Position numbers and translations under genes: made by a program. The notes below the pieces were generated by a model. It did not search any database. It was not told the DNA's origin and worked only from the letters and a program-made list of their open reading frames with translations. A DNA stretch of 64,000 bases, from NCBI GenBank assembly GCA_012295275.1, contig CM022672.1, positions 14,129,995 to 14,193,994 of the forward strand. Reading direction: 5' to 3'. This DNA is from Chrysomallon squamiferum (lineage: Eukaryota; Mollusca; Gastropoda; Neomphalida; Peltospiridae). Shown in pieces: positions 62,221-64,000 of this stretch (position 1 is its first letter; each line of letters starts with the position of its first letter).

Positions 62221-62783
62221 TATATAGATATAGATACGGATATACCACTGCCTGCGTGTAAGGCAAATTTGAATGAGGGGAGGAAAAAAAGCACGCTTTT
62301 TATATATCAGAAAGCAGAGTGATTTTTTTTTTTTTTTTTTTTTTTGTACTGGGTTCAGTTAAGCTAGATTAAAGAAAGGGCAGCCGCTTGTCAAATATAC
62401 TAATTATATTTAATTAGGTCAGAATAAAGAAAACGGCTTCGTTATACAGGAGTGGTCCTGAGTCCGGTGTGGTTATGGAGAATAGATTTAGGAAGATTGT
62501 AATAAGATTTTATATTAGGAATGACTTCAAGACACCAGCACATAGAATTCCCCAGTAAAAATGTGTTCCACGGTACATGTATATTGCTAAGATTTCAAAT
62601 GCATCTTTACTATGGAAATTATGATAGATATTTCAACGTGAGTAGGCAACAGTGCTCACCATTAGCCAGAAAAATGGAGTTGGCGGTTGTTGTTTTTTTA
62701 ATTCTTATATATATATATATATTGTTGTTGTTTTGTTTGTTTGTTTCTGTTGTTGTGTTTGTTGTTTTGTATTTTTTGTTGGG

Positions 62784-63237
62784 TTTTTAATTAAAATTAA
62801 TATTGTTACATTCCCTCCCCACAGATTCATGTTAAGCAAAATTGAAAATCCAATCAGGTTTCAGAGAAATAATAGTTGAAGCTACTCCTGTTGCAGTGAC
62901 TCCTGCCATAAGGAAGCTAGTTATGTTTTAATCAGATTTGTTTATAAAATAAAATAAGATAAAACGAAAACATGTACTTCCCAAAAATAGGTCGGCGCCA
63001 CTCACTAGACTTTTTAATTAAAATTAATATTGTTACATTCCCTCCCCACAGATTCATGTTAAGCAAAAGTGAAAATCCAATCAGGTTTCAGAGAAATAAT
63101 AGTTGAAGCTACTCCTGTTGCAGTGACTCCTGCCATAAGGAAGCTAGTTATGTTTTAATCAGATTTGTTTATAAAATAAAATAAGATAAAACGAAAACAT
63201 GTACTTCCCAAAAATAGGTCGGCGCCACTCACTAGAC
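62784..63237. repeat. Tandem duplication, two 227-bp units
   Basis: Units 62784-63010 and 63011-63237 are nearly identical; the one difference I saw is AAAATTGAAA against AAAAGTGAAA. Each unit contains a T-rich stretch and CCCTCCCCACAG followed by ATTCATG, which resembles a plus-strand 3' splice site. No long open frame follows. Confidence 0.92.
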
Positions 63238-64000
63238 TTATTTCGGTCAGAAAACACGTTTTCTTTTTATCGCGATAGTGTGTGTCTTGGTTAACGTTGG
63301 TAAAATTGTATGATTTGATGTGTATGTTTTATGTAACATTATATGATCACTTTATATATAGTGATCATAAATATATATATATAATCGAAGTAAAATACTG
63401 AGAAAAACCTCTGCTAATAAACGCAAGGGCTTGACCCGAACAGCAAGATTACCACACACTCGCATACACATATAGATGTTTACCCCAAATCGTTAATCTT
63501 TGTCAACTCCTCCGGTATATTTTGTTTTTGTAATCCTTGTATTACAAAGCATATGTGTCGTTTTAAATGCTGAGTTTTCTTTAAGAGGCTTCCAACGCCG
63601 GACAAACGCGTCATTTGTTCTAGGTCAGGACAAAATCATTATCAGTTATGTTCTTTTTATTTTCCTCCCAGACTGTTTGAGATCGATCATTTTGCTGTCA
63701 GTTCAGTACTATCTTATGCCACCCTATATTTTGTATGTATCTCTCAGTCTGTCTGTGTACATGTATACTGCATTAGTTATAAATAGTGGCAAGATAATTA
63801 GGATCACTAGATGAATTTCATTATTTCAACAACAACAAAAAAAAAAAAAATAATAATAATTAATAAAACAATAAATAAGTTATTATAATAATAATAATAA
63901 TAATAAAAACATTTTTTATTTTATAATAATAATAACTATTTTGTTTTAATGTTTGGTTTTTGTAGGCGAAAACTTAATCAATACGTATGAATCTACTATA
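63238..64000. other. Right-end region with a short palindrome and AAT repeats
   Basis: An inverted repeat TATGATCACT ... AGTGATCATA lies at 63342-63369. The end of the window (63,838-63,910) is A-rich with AAT repeats. A plus-strand open stretch (63,500-63,814) has a hydrophobic start but no ATG, so it is not called. Confidence 0.45.

Noticed and set aside
63500-63814. 104-codon plus-strand ORF with a hydrophobic N terminus
   Set aside because: It starts at TTG, has no acceptor or promoter context and no recognised domain. It could contain a real exon but cannot be supported.

Overview
This is an AT-rich, intron-bearing eukaryotic (metazoan) window. It is dense in microsatellites and holds decayed LINEs, a MULE, a pogo-like element and a mariner-type MITE. 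The gene content suggests a lophotrochozoan, most likely a mollusc: a lineage-style expansion of small secreted EF-hand proteins, an MGAT4-family glycosyltransferase and a tandem pair of NAT16/histidine N-acetyltransferase-like genes. The mollusc assignment is an inference from family content and genome texture, not something proven by the sequence.

Positions 1-33,200, minus strand: a tandem array of paralogous genes for short secreted EF-hand proteins. The ancestral unit is about 8-9 kb. Read on the minus strand it has a TATA-like promoter with an untranslated leader exon, an intron, a signal-peptide exon preceded by an ATT-type microsatellite, then EF-hand exons 2, 3 and 4. Copies at 12,017-13,761 and 20,382-22,020 are complete by inspection. 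A further copy is cut by the left window edge (253-839). Several others are relics: start codon lost at 4,437-4,480, isolated exon 2 at 7,025, isolated exon 4 at 9,457, exon 3 relics near 26,200, 27,700 and 33,190, an exon 1 relic at 27,950, and a frameshifted copy at 30,081-31,246. A 5'-truncated Jockey-like LINE (15,890-17,640) lies between units.

Positions 33,200-47,900: mostly repeats. In order these are a second LINE relic, a minisatellite of about 1.3 kb with a 39-bp unit and higher-order structure, a MULE relic with a 9-bp target duplication, and a pogo-like relic with terminal inverted repeats and a PHD-like finger. After that come long microsatellites and no recognised coding exon.

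Positions 47,900-51,243, plus strand: a four-coding-exon gene for an MGAT4-family type II Golgi N-acetylglucosaminyltransferase of about 461 residues.

Positions 53,433-61,320, minus strand: two tandem paralogues of a GNAT acetyltransferase related to NAT16/histidine N-acetyltransferase. They have identical exon layout (three coding exons, both introns phase 0) and products of about 315 and 310 residues. The right end (61,350-64,000) holds a 227-bp exact-style tandem duplication, long palindromes and T-tracts, but no gene I can support.

The most notable feature is the EF-hand array. Its proteins have an unusual compact loop spacing (8-16-8 residues between successive EF loops) and introns that hit the same codon of loops 2 and 4. 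The array is an unusually readable birth-and-death series.
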